A DNA stretch of 64,000 bases from Marinihelvus sp963695135 (GCA_963695135.1 CAVOGA010000001.1:372001-436000); one strand, 5' to 3'; shown: positions 7,819 through 17,424, counted from the first letter of the stretch. The notes: generated from the sequence alone by a model not told the origin. Made by a program: numbers and translations.

Positions 7819-8724
7819 ATGAAAATTGTCGTACTTTCCACCAACGGTCGCCTCTACAGCACCCGCCGCCTGATGGAAGCGGGCAAGGAGCGCGGGCACG
7901 ACATGCGACTCCTGAACCATCGCCGCTGCTATATGAACATCGCCTCGCACCGCCCCAGCGTGCACTACAAGGGTGAGGCCATCGAGGACGTGGATGCGAT
8001 CATTCCGCGCATCGGCGCAAGCGTATCGTTCTACGGCACTGCCGTGGTTCGGCAGTTCGAAATGATGGGCGTTTATTCCCTGAACGAGTCCATCGCCATT
8101 TCCAGGTCACGGGACAAGCTCCGCGCGCTCCAGTTGCTGGCGCGCAAGGGCATCGGCCTGCCGGTCACCGGCTTCGCCAGCGCCCCGGACGATACGGAAG
8201 ACCTGCTGTCCTTCGTCGGTGGCGCCCCGGTGGTCATCAAGCTGCTCGAAGGCACCCAGGGTGTGGGCGTGGTGCTGGGCGAGACCAAGAAGGCGGCGGA
8301 GAGCGTCATCGAGGCGTTCCGGGGCCTCAACGCCAACTTCATGGTGCAGGAATTTATCAAGGAAGCCGGAAATTCGGACATTCGCTGCCTGGTGGTGGGA
8401 AAAAAGGTCGTGGCGGCAATGAAACGCACGGGCAAGGAAGGCGACTTTCGCTCCAACCTGCACCGGGGCGGTAGTGCCTCGCTGGTGCGCATCACCCCGG
8501 AGGAGCGCTCAGCGGCGGTTCGCTCGGCGCAGGTCATGGGCCTGAACGTGGCCGGCGTGGACCTGCTGCGCAGCAATCACGGCCCGGTCGTGCTGGAGGT
8601 CAATTCGAGCCCCGGCCTGGAGGGCATTGAGAACGCCACCGGCAAAGATGTCGCGGGCAGTATCATCCAGTTCCTGGAAGCCAACGCGAAGCACGGCAAG
8701 ACCAAGACCCGCGGTAAGGGCTGA
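7819..8724 (+). CDS. rimK: RimK, ATP-grasp glutamate ligase
   Basis: ATP-dependent ligase that adds glutamate residues to the C-terminus of ribosomal protein S6 in E. coli. The 301 residues align along their whole length with E. coli RimK: SCYMNI-like CYMNIASHRPSVHYKG, VIPRIGASVSFYG, QFEMMGVYSLNES, EGTQGVGVVLGE, KEGDFRSNLHRGG and the metal-binding EVNSSPGLEGIE. AGGA lies 7 bases before the ATG. It is the last gene of the RimB / M14 / RimK operon. Confidence 0.96.
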   Translation: MKIVVLSTNGRLYSTRRLMEAGKERGHDMRLLNHRRCYMNIASHRPSVHYKGEAIEDVDAIIPRIGASVSFYGTAVVRQFEMMGVYSLNESIAISRSRDKLRALQLLARKGIGLPVTGFASAPDDTEDLLSFVGGAPVVIKLLEGTQGVGVVLGETKKAAESVIEAFRGLNANFMVQEFIKEAGNSDIRCLVVGKKVVAAMKRTGKEGDFRSNLHRGGSASLVRITPEERSAAVRSAQVMGLNVAGVDLLRSNHGPVVLEVNSSPGLEGIENATGKDVAGSIIQFLEANAKHGKTKTRGKG

Positions 8725-8781
8725 CCGCCCAAAAGGCGCCCGTCCCGTGGTAGCTTATGCCAAAGCACCCTGGGGCGGACC

Positions 8782-9612
8782 ATGTTGCGCTGGCTGAAAC
8801 GACTAATGCTGGGCCTGTTGGGCCTGACCCTCGTCGCTCTGGGCGCTACTTACGCCTGGAGCCAGCTCATTCTCTCGAAAACCTACGAGCCTGCGCCGCG
8901 GGCGATCGCCTGGACCGAAGATCCGTCGGAACTGGCGCGGGGCGAACGACTGACCCAGGTTTTCGGGTGCTTTCACGGCTGCCACGGCGCGGATATGGAA
9001 GGCAAAGTGTTCCTTGAGGACGCCTTCTTCGGCCGCTTTATCGCCCCGAACCTCACCCAGGCCGTGCGCCGTTACACGCCCGAGCAATTTGAAGCCATCG
9101 TCCGCCAGGGCATCCGTCCAAACGGTCATGGCGTGCTCGGAATGCCCTCGGCCGGTTTCTCCATCATGACGGACCGGGACCTTGGCGCCATTTACAGTTT
9201 CATTTCCGCCTTCCCGGAGCAGCCGGCGCAAGACCTGGGCCGGACCAGCGTCTACCCGTTTGCCCGGCTGTTTCTCGCCCTGGGTGAATTCAAATTGCCG
9301 CCGGAGGAGATTGACGACCACCCGTGGGACGAAGGGCGGCTGTCCGACCCGCTGGCGCACGGCGCTTACCTGGTCAGCAATGCCTGCAGCGAGTGTCACG
9401 GCCTTGACGGGGAGGGCAGCGAAGGCTTCGCGCCGCCGCTGGTGATTGCGAAGGCCTATGACCGGGAGGCCTTTCGCCGGCTCATGGCAACCGGTGTTGG
9501 TATCGACGAAAACCGTGACCTGGGTCTGATGTCGCTGGTCGCACAGAACCGGTTCGCCTATCTGAATGACGATGAAGTGGATGCGCTCTATGCCTATTTA
9601 CAGTCGCGCTAA
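8782..9612 (+). CDS. Membrane-anchored di-heme c-type cytochrome
   Basis: A 276-residue protein with one N-terminal membrane segment (about residues 8-28) and two cytochrome c-like domains outside the inner membrane. The second heme site is a normal CSECH (202-206). The first reads CFHGCH (63-68), three residues between the cysteines instead of two. Each site is followed by a candidate distal methionine (MPSAGF near 121; MSLV near the end). Electron partner unknown. The end overlaps the start of the downstream amidohydrolase gene. Confidence 0.85.
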   Translation: MLRWLKRLMLGLLGLTLVALGATYAWSQLILSKTYEPAPRAIAWTEDPSELARGERLTQVFGCFHGCHGADMEGKVFLEDAFFGRFIAPNLTQAVRRYTPEQFEAIVRQGIRPNGHGVLGMPSAGFSIMTDRDLGAIYSFISAFPEQPAQDLGRTSVYPFARLFLALGEFKLPPEEIDDHPWDEGRLSDPLAHGAYLVSNACSECHGLDGEGSEGFAPPLVIAKAYDREAFRRLMATGVGIDENRDLGLMSLVAQNRFAYLNDDEVDALYAYLQSR

Positions 9613-11341
9613 GCGTGGCCGGGGACAGATTCCGGTCTTGTTGCTGGGCCTGTTGACCTTTTTCGGCGCCGTTGCGGCACAGGCCGACGGCGAATATTTC
9701 CTGACCAACGGTCGGGTTTACACCCTGGATCCAGCGCGGCCCTGGGCAGAAACGGTGGTGATAGCTGACGGGCGCATCAAGGCGGTGTATGAAACCGCGA
9801 CAGCCCCCGAGGACCCAGACACGCCGGTGTTCGACCTTGGTGGCCGCATGCTGCTGCCGGCCTTCCAGGACACGCATATCCACGCCGCCGCCGGCGGTGC
9901 GCTGTACCTGGGTTGCGCGCTTTTCGATCTGGACAGTCTGCAGGCCGTGCTCGCGGCCATCAGCGCATGCGCCGAGGCTGACCCGGAGGCGCCGCTGATC
10001 CGCGGCACGGGCTGGACCATGGACCAGTTTCCCGAGGGCGAGCCGCCGGACAAGGCGCTGCTGGACGCGATCGACGACACACGGCCACTGGTCTTCGATG
10101 ATGCTGACGGTCACGCCATGTGGCTCAACACCGCTGCGCTGAATGCCTACGGCATCAACGCGCTGACGCCGGACCCGCCCGGCGGCATGATCGCGCGGGT
10201 CAAGGGCAGCCGGGAACCGCGGGGCTCGGTGCACGAAACCGCCATGGATCTGGTGAAGGAGCAGTGGCCGCCCTTTTCGCAGGAGCGACTGATGGCCGGC
10301 CTGGTCTATGCACGGGACCTGCTGCACTCCCTGGGCATCACGGCATTCCAGGAGGCCCTGGTGAGGCTGGAGGACCCGGCGGAGTACCAGACATTGCCCG
10401 CCTTCCTCGCCCTGGCCGAGGCCGGTGAACTGCAGCTGCGCGCCTCGCTGGCCCTGGGCTGGCAACCCGGTGGCGGAGAGGCTTATTTACAGCGCCTTGT
10501 CGAGGCGCGCGACCGTTACAACGGCAGGGTTTACGAGAACGGCGAGTTGCGCATCAACATGGTCAAGTTCTGGGCCGACGGGGTGGTGGAGACGCGCACG
10601 GCACGGATGCTCGAGCCCTATTCAGATCAACCGGATACTTACGGTCTGCTGATGATCCCCCGCGAGGAGCTCGTGGAGTCCGTGACCGCCGTTGATGCGG
10701 CCGGCTTCCAGGTCCACATTCACGCCATTGGTGACGCCACGGTCCGCTACGCGCTGGACGCGTTGGAGGCCGCCCGGCAGACCAACGGCCGGCGCGACGG
10801 CCGGCATCACCTGAACCACGTCCAGTTCGTCGACCCGGACGACCTCGGACGCTTTGCCCAACTCGGGGTTGCCGCCACCTTTGAGCCTTACTGGGCTTAC
10901 GAGGACACCTACATCACCGAGCTCACCCGTCCCCGGGTGGGTCCGGAGCGCATCAAGACAACCTACCCGATCCGGGCGATCATGGACACAGGGGCCCGCG
11001 TTGCCTTTTCCAGCGACTGGTCCGTGTCATCGGCCAATCCCCTACTGGGTATCGAAACCGCGGTCACACGGGTCGATCCCATCGGTAACGAAGGTGATCC
11101 GTTCCTGCCCGAACAGGCCGTCACGCTGGCCGAGGCCCTTGCTGCCTATACGCGCGACGCGGCCTGGGTGAACGGCTGGGAGTTGACCACGGGCACCATC
11201 GAGGCAGGCAAGTATGCCGACCTGGTGATCCTGGACCGGGACCTGTTCGCTATTCCGATCCAGGAAGTCTCCGACGCACAGGTGGTAGCCACCCTGTTCG
11301 AGGGAAAGGTCGTTTACGGGGCATTGCCTGGCGAGCAATAG
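9590..11341 (+). CDS. Exported YtcJ-like amidohydrolase
   Basis: Metal-dependent hydrolase of the amidohydrolase_3 (YtcJ) group. The signal peptide is hydrophobic from IPVLLLGLLTFFGAVAAQA. Metal-site motifs follow in order: FQDTHIHAA, the carboxylysine region, HIHAIGDATVRYALD, HLNHVQFVD and SSDWSVSSANPL. About 583 residues, the family length. The ATG at 9590 lies inside the end of the cytochrome gene, hence likely translational coupling; a start at 9566 is also open. It is paralogous to the lipoprotein amidohydrolase at 17425. The substrate cannot be told from sequence. Confidence 0.88.
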   Translation: MPIYSRAKRGRGQIPVLLLGLLTFFGAVAAQADGEYFLTNGRVYTLDPARPWAETVVIADGRIKAVYETATAPEDPDTPVFDLGGRMLLPAFQDTHIHAAAGGALYLGCALFDLDSLQAVLAAISACAEADPEAPLIRGTGWTMDQFPEGEPPDKALLDAIDDTRPLVFDDADGHAMWLNTAALNAYGINALTPDPPGGMIARVKGSREPRGSVHETAMDLVKEQWPPFSQERLMAGLVYARDLLHSLGITAFQEALVRLEDPAEYQTLPAFLALAEAGELQLRASLALGWQPGGGEAYLQRLVEARDRYNGRVYENGELRINMVKFWADGVVETRTARMLEPYSDQPDTYGLLMIPREELVESVTAVDAAGFQVHIHAIGDATVRYALDALEAARQTNGRRDGRHHLNHVQFVDPDDLGRFAQLGVAATFEPYWAYEDTYITELTRPRVGPERIKTTYPIRAIMDTGARVAFSSDWSVSSANPLLGIETAVTRVDPIGNEGDPFLPEQAVTLAEALAAYTRDAAWVNGWELTTGTIEAGKYADLVILDRDLFAIPIQEVSDAQVVATLFEGKVVYGALPGEQ

Positions 11342-11348
11342 CCCCCCC

Positions 11349-11379
11349 GGGCCTGCGACGCCAATGCGCCGCAGGCACG
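11349..11379. terminator. Hairpin between convergent genes
   Basis: Inverted repeat GCCTGCGACGC / GCGCCGCAGGC around a CAAT loop, with one internal mismatch. It sits between the convergent amidohydrolase and M16 genes. There is no clear T-tract on either side, so it may act by another route or be a weak bidirectional terminator. Confidence 0.45.
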
Positions 11380-11392
11380 GGTTGCTGCCGGC

Positions 11393-12965
11393 TTACTGAA
11401 AGGTATCCGCGGACTCGATCACGGTCACCCTGGTCACGTTCAGCGGGTAGGTCGCTACCAGGGCATCTTCCTCGATCATTTCCTCGCTCAGCCCCTCGGC
11501 CACCAGGTTGGAGTAGCTCATGGGTGATGGCGTGTTGTTGATCAGGCTGTCAGCCAGCGGCTGGGCCTCGCTGGTGTCGGTAACGATGCTTACAAACATG
11601 TTTTGCGTCTGCCAGTGTTTACGCAGGGCCGCATTAACCTGCTCCAGGGTGGTCTGCGCCAGCAAGTCATCGAGTTCCGCCAGGTAGTTCTTGCGGCCGT
11701 AAAACTGCGAGTCCATCAGCCAGCCCAGCTGGGCCTCGGGGCTCTGTGCATAGAGCTTGGTGTAGCTGCGCAGAAAGGTGCGCGTGGCCTCGAAGTCCGC
11801 CTCGTTGAGGCCGTTCTTAATCAGTTCGTCAAACTCCTTGATGGCCATGCGCAGCGCGAAGTGGGCGTGGCCGATGGGAACCTCCGACAGCTCCTCGTAC
11901 TGTTCGCGCAGCTGGGCGCCGATCTGCACCGGGCGAATCCAGATGGACCAGTAGTTGGCGCTGCGCGGCACGCCGGACGGCGGCAGCTGGTTCTGGCCGC
12001 CGGCCTGGTACCACTCGATGTAGCTGTAGTCGCCATAGTTCATGGAGCGCGCCTCGCGGATCTTCTGGTACAGGCGCGAATAGCTCTTGCGGTGCTCGCC
12101 CATCCACGAGTTGGCAATCATCAGCGCGGCGAATTCGTCATCCTTGCGCGTGATGCCCAGCGGTGCCCCGGTGAAGATCGCCGAGCCGAAGGCCCCGTCC
12201 TTGGCGATGATTTCCACCTCGATACCTTCCGGCGTGCGCGCCGGAGAAGGCGTCACCGCCACGAATTGAACGCCGGACAGGCCACCGGACAGGTCCGACT
12301 GCAGCCGCTGCAGAAGCGCATCGCTGTAGTTGCCCGCCAGGCCGATCGACACGTTATTGCGGGTAAAGGCGTTACGGTAATGAGCCTTGATATCGTCCAG
12401 GGTGATCGCCGCCACGGTTTGCGAATTGCCCTGCACCATGTGCGCCATGTTGCCGCCGCGGAACAGCAGGTGCTCCAGGGCCATCTTGGAATAGTCCTCG
12501 TCCGAAGAGGCGCGGATGGTCTGATCCACGTAGTTCTGCTGCTGCTGCATAACGCGGGCGAAATCCGCTTCGTCGAAATTCGGGGCCAGCAACACGTCCC
12601 GCACCACCGGGTAGAACTCGTCGACAAACTGCGCGGGCACCTCAAAGGTGAATGTTGTTACCTCCTTGTCGACCATGGCGTAGTAATAGGCCGCCCAGGG
12701 GTAGAGCATGTCCTGGATTTCCGAATAGCCTTTACCGCCGGCGCCGCCATTGGTCATCAGTGAAGCGGTGGCGGCGGTCAGGCCCAGCTTGTCCACCGGA
12801 TCTGAAATCGAGCCGTTACGGAAGCGCACCTTCAATACCACCTTGCTGCTTTCTTTCATCTGCAGCTCGGTGGTGTCCATGGCAGCCAGGGGCTGGGCCA
12901 GCGCGGCCAGCGGCGAGCATCGCAACAACGAGGCCCGTTGCAAAACGTTTTAGCGTCATATTCAT
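11393..12965 (-). CDS. M16 peptidase family protein, non-catalytic partner (frame break in signal peptide)
   Basis: Pitrilysin-family protein of about 520 residues. It lacks the HxxEH zinc motif, as expected of the inactive partner in M16 pairs, while keeping the two-domain layout. Translation should start at ATG 12965 after GGGGAGAATAACG, giving the signal peptide MNMTLKRFATGLVVAMLA. That frame does not join the mature ...LAQPLAAMDTTELQ; an extra G near 12907 shifts the frame. Removing one base gives a normal signal peptide. The next open start in the mature frame is a TTG at 12943 that makes no sense as a secretion signal. It follows the catalytic M16 gene by 18 bases. Confidence 0.82.
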
Positions 12966-12983
12966 CGTTATTCTCCCCGCGCC

Positions 12984-14345
12984 TTATTGCAGCGCCGCCG
13001 TTTCATCGTCGGAAATGGTCGCAATGGTCAGCCGCTCCGACTGGAGGAAGCGTTTCGCCACGGTCTTTACATCCTCCTGGTCCACCTGGTCATAAAGCGC
13101 GTACAGGCGGTTCATGGCTTCCGGGTCGCCGGTCAGCTGGATGTAGTGACTCAGGGAACCGGCAATCGCATCGGGGGTGTCGAGGTTCATGGCCGTGGAG
13201 TACCTGAGATGGGACTTGGTTCGTGCCAGTTCCGCGGCGCCCACGCCGTTCTCCTGCACGTTCGCGATGGCCTTTTCAATCTCCGCCATCACGTAGGGCA
13301 TATCGGCCTTGTCCACCAGGGAAGCCTGGATCGTGAACAACCCCGGATCACGCTGGTCATAAGCGCCGCCGCCGAGGAAACGGACCTTCTGCTCCTGCAG
13401 CACCAGTTTTTTGTACAGCTCGCTGGTCGGTGAAAACACGATGGATGCCAGCACGTCCAGCGCCGGCATGTCGATGGCCTGGTCGCTGAAGGCGGCAGTC
13501 TTGTAACTCATGCTCAGCAAGGGCGGAACGCTGCCGTTTTGCAGGTGCACATAGCGGGTTTCGTTCTGCTCCGGCTCCACCGGGATCTCCGCCTCGTAGC
13601 TGCCACGCTCCCAGTCGCCAAAATACTTCTCCGCCAGGCGGTTAACCTGCTCCGGCTTCACATCACCAACCACCAGGATCGTGTTGTACTCGGGCCGGTA
13701 GTAACGATCGAAAAACTTCTGCGAGTATTCGTACTGGTTCGGCATGTCCACGATGTCATCGAAATAACCCATGGTGGTGTGACCGTAGGTGTGCTCCTGA
13801 AACGCTGTTTCCAGCCGCAGCTCGTACAGCTGCTGGTAAGGACTGGCGAAGTTTTTGGTGTACTCGCCCTTTACCGCGCCCGCCTCGGTCTTGAAGTCGT
13901 GTTCCGAATAGTTGAGGTTCTGGAAGCGATCGGCCTCCAGCTCAAACATCAGGTCCAGCTGCTCAGCGCTGCCGGTCATGTGGTATTCGGTGCGGTCCTG
14001 GCTGGTGTTGGCATTGGCCGCCGCGCCGGTGGACTTGAGCGCCGCCGAATACTCCTCCTTGGAATAATTGTCCGTACCGCGGAACATCATGTGCTCGAAA
14101 AAGTGCGCGAAGCCGGTTACCCCGTCTTCAACCTCGTTGCGCGAACCCACCCGGGTAATGATGTAAAACGCCGCGAGGCCCGGCGAGGGAAAGGGCACGG
14201 TCACGACGTTAAGCCCGTTGTCGAGCTTGTGCTGGTAAATCTGGTAGGGAAGAATCTTGTCGGTTTCCGCCTGGGCTGCGCCGGCGGTCAACGCCAGAAT
14301 CGCGGCCAGCAGGAAACGCCGGGTAGAAGTATGCAAACGGGTCAT
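12984..14345 (-). CDS. M16 zinc metallopeptidase, catalytic subunit
   Basis: Exported pitrilysin/insulinase-type protease, about 453 residues. The signal peptide (RRFLLAAILALTAGAAQA) is followed by the zinc motif HFFEH at residues 81-85 and a downstream ELEADRFQN helix with the third ligand in the expected region. The ATG at 14345 is chosen because the signal peptide begins there; upstream in-frame sequence is antisense to the divergent gene's leader. Together with the downstream gene lacking HxxEH it should form an active/inactive heterodimer in the periplasm. Confidence 0.9.
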   Translation of the reverse strand: MTRLHTSTRRFLLAAILALTAGAAQAETDKILPYQIYQHKLDNGLNVVTVPFPSPGLAAFYIITRVGSRNEVEDGVTGFAHFFEHMMFRGTDNYSKEEYSAALKSTGAAANANTSQDRTEYHMTGSAEQLDLMFELEADRFQNLNYSEHDFKTEAGAVKGEYTKNFASPYQQLYELRLETAFQEHTYGHTTMGYFDDIVDMPNQYEYSQKFFDRYYRPEYNTILVVGDVKPEQVNRLAEKYFGDWERGSYEAEIPVEPEQNETRYVHLQNGSVPPLLSMSYKTAAFSDQAIDMPALDVLASIVFSPTSELYKKLVLQEQKVRFLGGGAYDQRDPGLFTIQASLVDKADMPYVMAEIEKAIANVQENGVGAAELARTKSHLRYSTAMNLDTPDAIAGSLSHYIQLTGDPEAMNRLYALYDQVDQEDVKTVAKRFLQSERLTIATISDDETAALQ

Positions 14346-14531
14346 GGTTATACTGTCCGGGTGCTCAATAAACGGGCCCATATCATACGCCCTGGCGCGC
14401 GGAATCGACCCCTGCCGATGGGCATGGGCGCCATCGGGGCCGTGTCCATCTGTGGCAGAATGCGCATCCCGGCAGTCGTGAATGCTGCCTGACTCACGCG
14501 CAACTGCCCCAAAAACCTGGATCTGAAGAAC

Positions 14532-15089
14532 GTGGAACCCCCGGCCCATATGGATGGCGCAATACCCAAGGCGCGCAGTACGGCACCGAAGCCGCTGCGC
14601 GTACTCGCATTCGCCTGGGGTGCAGGCGGCTTCCTGGCGCTGCTGGCCTGGGCCGTGGCGCGGCTCGGGCCCCTGGTGTCAGACAGCCTGGCGCTGCCCT
14701 GGGCGTGGTTCCACTGGGTGCTGTTTGCGCTCAACCTGGTGCTTATGGCCTGGTTCGAGGGCTATCGCGGTTTTCAGCAAAACTATGCCCCGCGCTTCGC
14801 CGCCCGTTGTGAGTACCTGTATCGCCGGGCGACACCGCTGCAGGTGCTGATCGCGCCGCTGGTCTGCATGGGCTTTGTGCATGCCCCGAAACGCCGGATG
14901 ATCACGGCCTGGGCACTGAGCGGCGGTATCGTGCTGGTGGTGCTCCTGTATCGGCAGCTGCCGCAGCCCTGGCGCGGCATCCTGGATGCCGGCGTGCTGC
15001 TGGGGTTGGCCTGGGGTATGGCCGCTACCGGCTGGAACCTGGTGCTGGCCCTGCTCAAAGGACCGCAGGCAGACCCGCAAATCAGGTAA
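14532..15089 (+). CDS. Hypothetical multi-spanning membrane protein
   Basis: A 185-residue protein with about five hydrophobic segments (FLALLAWAVARLG, WVLFALNLVLMAWF, VLIAPLVCMGFV, GGIVLVVLLY, GVLLGLAWGMAATGW). A motif EGYRGFQQNYAPRFAAR sits between helices two and three. I do not recognise a named family. GTG 14532 or ATG 14550 could be the start. It is divergent from the M16 pair and convergent with the outer-membrane protein gene. Confidence 0.7.
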   Translation: MEPPAHMDGAIPKARSTAPKPLRVLAFAWGAGGFLALLAWAVARLGPLVSDSLALPWAWFHWVLFALNLVLMAWFEGYRGFQQNYAPRFAARCEYLYRRATPLQVLIAPLVCMGFVHAPKRRMITAWALSGGIVLVVLLYRQLPQPWRGILDAGVLLGLAWGMAATGWNLVLALLKGPQADPQIR

Positions 15090-15109
15090 GGCACGGGCCG
15101 TGATCCAGG

Positions 15110-15132
15110 CAGCCGGCAAGCGGGCCCGGCTG
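15110..15132. terminator. Hairpin between convergent genes
   Basis: CAGCCGG / CCGGCTG inverted repeat (15110-15116 and 15126-15132) just before the stop codons meet. There is no T-tract. Confidence 0.35.
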
Positions 15133-15133
15133 A

Positions 15134-15955
15134 TCAGTCCCGGAAAGGCCCGCTCACGTTGATTGTCAGGCCGCGAAACTGCCCGTCAGAGCTGATGCGA
15201 TAGCCCAGGCCGAGCTGGTCAAACTCAAAGAGCCACAACTTGATCGGCCGGTCGCGGAGCGCCAGCGCGGCGCCAAGGCGCCACTCATCGCTGATGCTGG
15301 TGCTGTTGCTGAGCCCCCGGTTGAAGGTAAGCTCATCGCCGTACCAGCGGTAGCGAATGTCCCAGACCAGGTCCAGGGGCTCCCCCGAATTGCTGCGCCA
15401 GGAAACCGGATGCCTGAAGTCAACGCCGGCGCCGACGCCGGACAGATTGTTGGCCGGCGCACCCTGCGGTCGATAGCCCGCCGTGAAGACCTCCGAAAAC
15501 AAGCCTACCGGACGTTCCGGGCTGCCAACCTGAAAGCGGCTTTTCAGTCCCGCGTCCCACAACCAGGCCTGCTCATCGTTCTGTGTATCGATTCCCCAGC
15601 CCAGGTGCGCATAGGCGCGTAGCCACCAGTCGTCCGTGACCGCCCATTCCGCCTCGACGCCGGGCGTGAAACTGACAGTGCCAAAGTTATCAGCATCAAG
15701 CAGGTCATCAAAAAGATCGAGCTGGTAAAGCCCGAAGGTGACCGGCAAATCCAGTGTCACGCCAATACCGGCAGCGCCGGCCTTGGCCGGGTCCGTTTCA
15801 CGCCAGGTCCAGCTGAGGGGGGCGCGCAAGACGAAAACGTCCAGTTCCGCCTCGACCTGGTACCAACCCGTGCCCAGAAAGGCGGAATAGGCCCAGTGGA
15901 CCGTATCCTGCGCCGCGGCCGGCCGCGGCAGGGCCAGTAAGGCCAGGAGAATCAA
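15134..15955 (-). CDS. Predicted outer-membrane beta-barrel protein
   Basis: About 273 residues after a hydrophobic leader (LLILLALLALPRPAAA) ending in an AQ cleavage site. The mature part alternates polar and aromatic residues in barrel-like strands (VHWAYSAFLGTGWYQ, WWLRAYAHLGWGID, LVWDIRYRWYG) and ends LTINVSGPF. The function is unknown. No ATG or GTG is available near the leader; a TTG at 15955 or a CTG at 15964 are the only nearby choices, so the start is uncertain. Longer in-frame extensions run antisense through grxC and are rejected. It diverges from grxC. Confidence 0.65.
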   Translation of the reverse strand: MILLALLALPRPAAAQDTVHWAYSAFLGTGWYQVEAELDVFVLRAPLSWTWRETDPAKAGAAGIGVTLDLPVTFGLYQLDLFDDLLDADNFGTVSFTPGVEAEWAVTDDWWLRAYAHLGWGIDTQNDEQAWLWDAGLKSRFQVGSPERPVGLFSEVFTAGYRPQGAPANNLSGVGAGVDFRHPVSWRSNSGEPLDLVWDIRYRWYGDELTFNRGLSNSTSISDEWRLGAALALRDRPIKLWLFEFDQLGLGYRISSDGQFRGLTINVSGPFRD

Positions 15956-16051
15956 CAGCCGCAGTGCCGCAGGAGCCGCCGGGCCGGGCCGCCTTGTGCC
16001 GGCCGCGGGAGTGGAGGAGGATAGGGGCCCGGATAACCCGCAGGAGCCGCC

Positions 16052-16339
16052 GTGGCCGAAGTCGAGATGTACATCAAGGGCTGGTGTCCTTACTGCGTGC
16101 GCGCCAGTAAGCTGTTGACGGACAAGGGCATTAGCTACCGTGAATACGAGGTCTCCAACGACCCGCAGCGCTTCCAGGAAATGCTCGACCGCTCCGGTGG
16201 CCGCATGACGGTTCCGCAGATTTTCATCGGCGACACGCACATTGGCGGCAGCGATGACCTGGCGGCGGCGGAGCGAAGCGGGCGTCTTGATGAGTTGCTG
16301 GCGGCGGCAGGCCGTGGAGCGGCAAAGCTCCGGGGCTAG
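16052..16339 (+). CDS. grxC: Glutaredoxin 3 (GrxC)
   Basis: A 95-residue glutathione-dependent thiol-disulfide reductase. The redox motif CPYC is at residues 12-15, TVPQIFIG supplies the cis-proline, and GGSDDL binds glutathione. The length and order match E. coli GrxC with a C-terminal extension. A GTG start at 16052 follows CAGGAG by 6 bases. Confidence 0.95.
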   Translation: MAEVEMYIKGWCPYCVRASKLLTDKGISYREYEVSNDPQRFQEMLDRSGGRMTVPQIFIGDTHIGGSDDLAAAERSGRLDELLAAAGRGAAKLRG

Positions 16340-16353
16340 GCTGGCTGAACGGC

Positions 16354-17277
16354 TCAATGTCCGTCCGCAGGGCGGTCCTTGCGAAACAGTTTCATGGCAA
16401 GTTCGATGATCAGCACGAGCAGCCCCCCCAGCAGCATGCCGAACAGGCCCACGAACAGGAGCCCGGCAAGTGTTCCGGCAAAGGCCGGCAGGGCCTGCTC
16501 AATGAGCGTCTGCAGGTGGTGCAGGAACGGAATGCCGTGCACCACGATGCCACCGCCCACGAGAAACATGGCGATGGTGCCGGCAACGGCCAGAAACTTC
16601 ATCAGCCAGGGGGCGAAGGCCACGATGCCGCGGCCAATACGCTGGGTCAACGCACGCGGGCGCCGGGTCAGCGCCAGCCCGACATCATCCAGCCGCACGA
16701 TACCGGCCACCAGGCCGTAGACACCGATGGTCATGATCACCGCGATGGCGGCAAGCACGCCGAAGCGCGTCATCAGGTCGGCGCCGGCCACGGTGCCCAG
16801 CGAGATGACGATGATCTCCGCAGACAGTATGAAGTCCGTGCGAATAGCCCCCTTGATCTTGTTACGCTCGAGCGTTTTCAGGTCCATATTCGGATCCTTG
16901 AGCGCCTCGTGGATTTCCTTTTCCGCTTGCGCCGCCGCATCCGGATGCAGAATACGGTGCACGATCTTCTCGGCGCCCTCGAAGCACAGGAAGGAACCGC
17001 CGAGCATCAACAGGGGCGTGATGGCCCAGGGCGCAACCCCGCTGATCAGCAAGGCGGCAGGCACGAGAATGCACTTATTGATCGCCGAGCCCTTGGCCAC
17101 GGCCCACACCACGGGCAGTTCGCGGCTCGCCTTGACCCCTGAAACCTGCTCCGCGTTGACAGCAAGATCATCACCCAGGACGCCGGCGGTTTTCTTTGCC
17201 GCCACCTTGGTCATGGCGGAGACGTCGTCCAGCACGGTGGCAATATCATCGAGAAGCGCAAACAGGCTGCTGGCCAT
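16354..17277 (-). CDS. yedI: YedI-family inner membrane protein (DUF808)
   Basis: Integral membrane protein of about 307 residues, closely similar to E. coli YedI from SLFALLDDIATVLDDVSAMTKVAAKKT onward; also KIKGAIRTDFILSAEI and FLVGGGIVVHGI. Function unknown. I start at the ATG at 17277, where E. coli YedI starts; longer in-frame extensions run antisense into the amidohydrolase gene. Its stop lies 14 bases from the convergent grxC stop. Confidence 0.92.
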   Translation of the reverse strand: MASSLFALLDDIATVLDDVSAMTKVAAKKTAGVLGDDLAVNAEQVSGVKASRELPVVWAVAKGSAINKCILVPAALLISGVAPWAITPLLMLGGSFLCFEGAEKIVHRILHPDAAAQAEKEIHEALKDPNMDLKTLERNKIKGAIRTDFILSAEIIVISLGTVAGADLMTRFGVLAAIAVIMTIGVYGLVAGIVRLDDVGLALTRRPRALTQRIGRGIVAFAPWLMKFLAVAGTIAMFLVGGGIVVHGIPFLHHLQTLIEQALPAFAGTLAGLLFVGLFGMLLGGLLVLIIELAMKLFRKDRPADGH

Positions 17278-17424
17278 GGGTAAAACCGTCGGGTACGGGC
17301 TGCAGAGCATAACCAATGCCCCCGGCATCACCAAGTCACAAACACGGCACCCGTTGCTCAGGCCCGGACCTTCATGCGGCATAATGGGGCGTTGAAGCGA
17401 TAAATTTTCCGCAGAGGCCTCACC

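Noticed and set aside
11603..12763. 386-codon plus-strand frame over the M16 gene
   Set aside because: Antisense to a clear M16 protein, with biased composition typical of a high-GC shadow frame.
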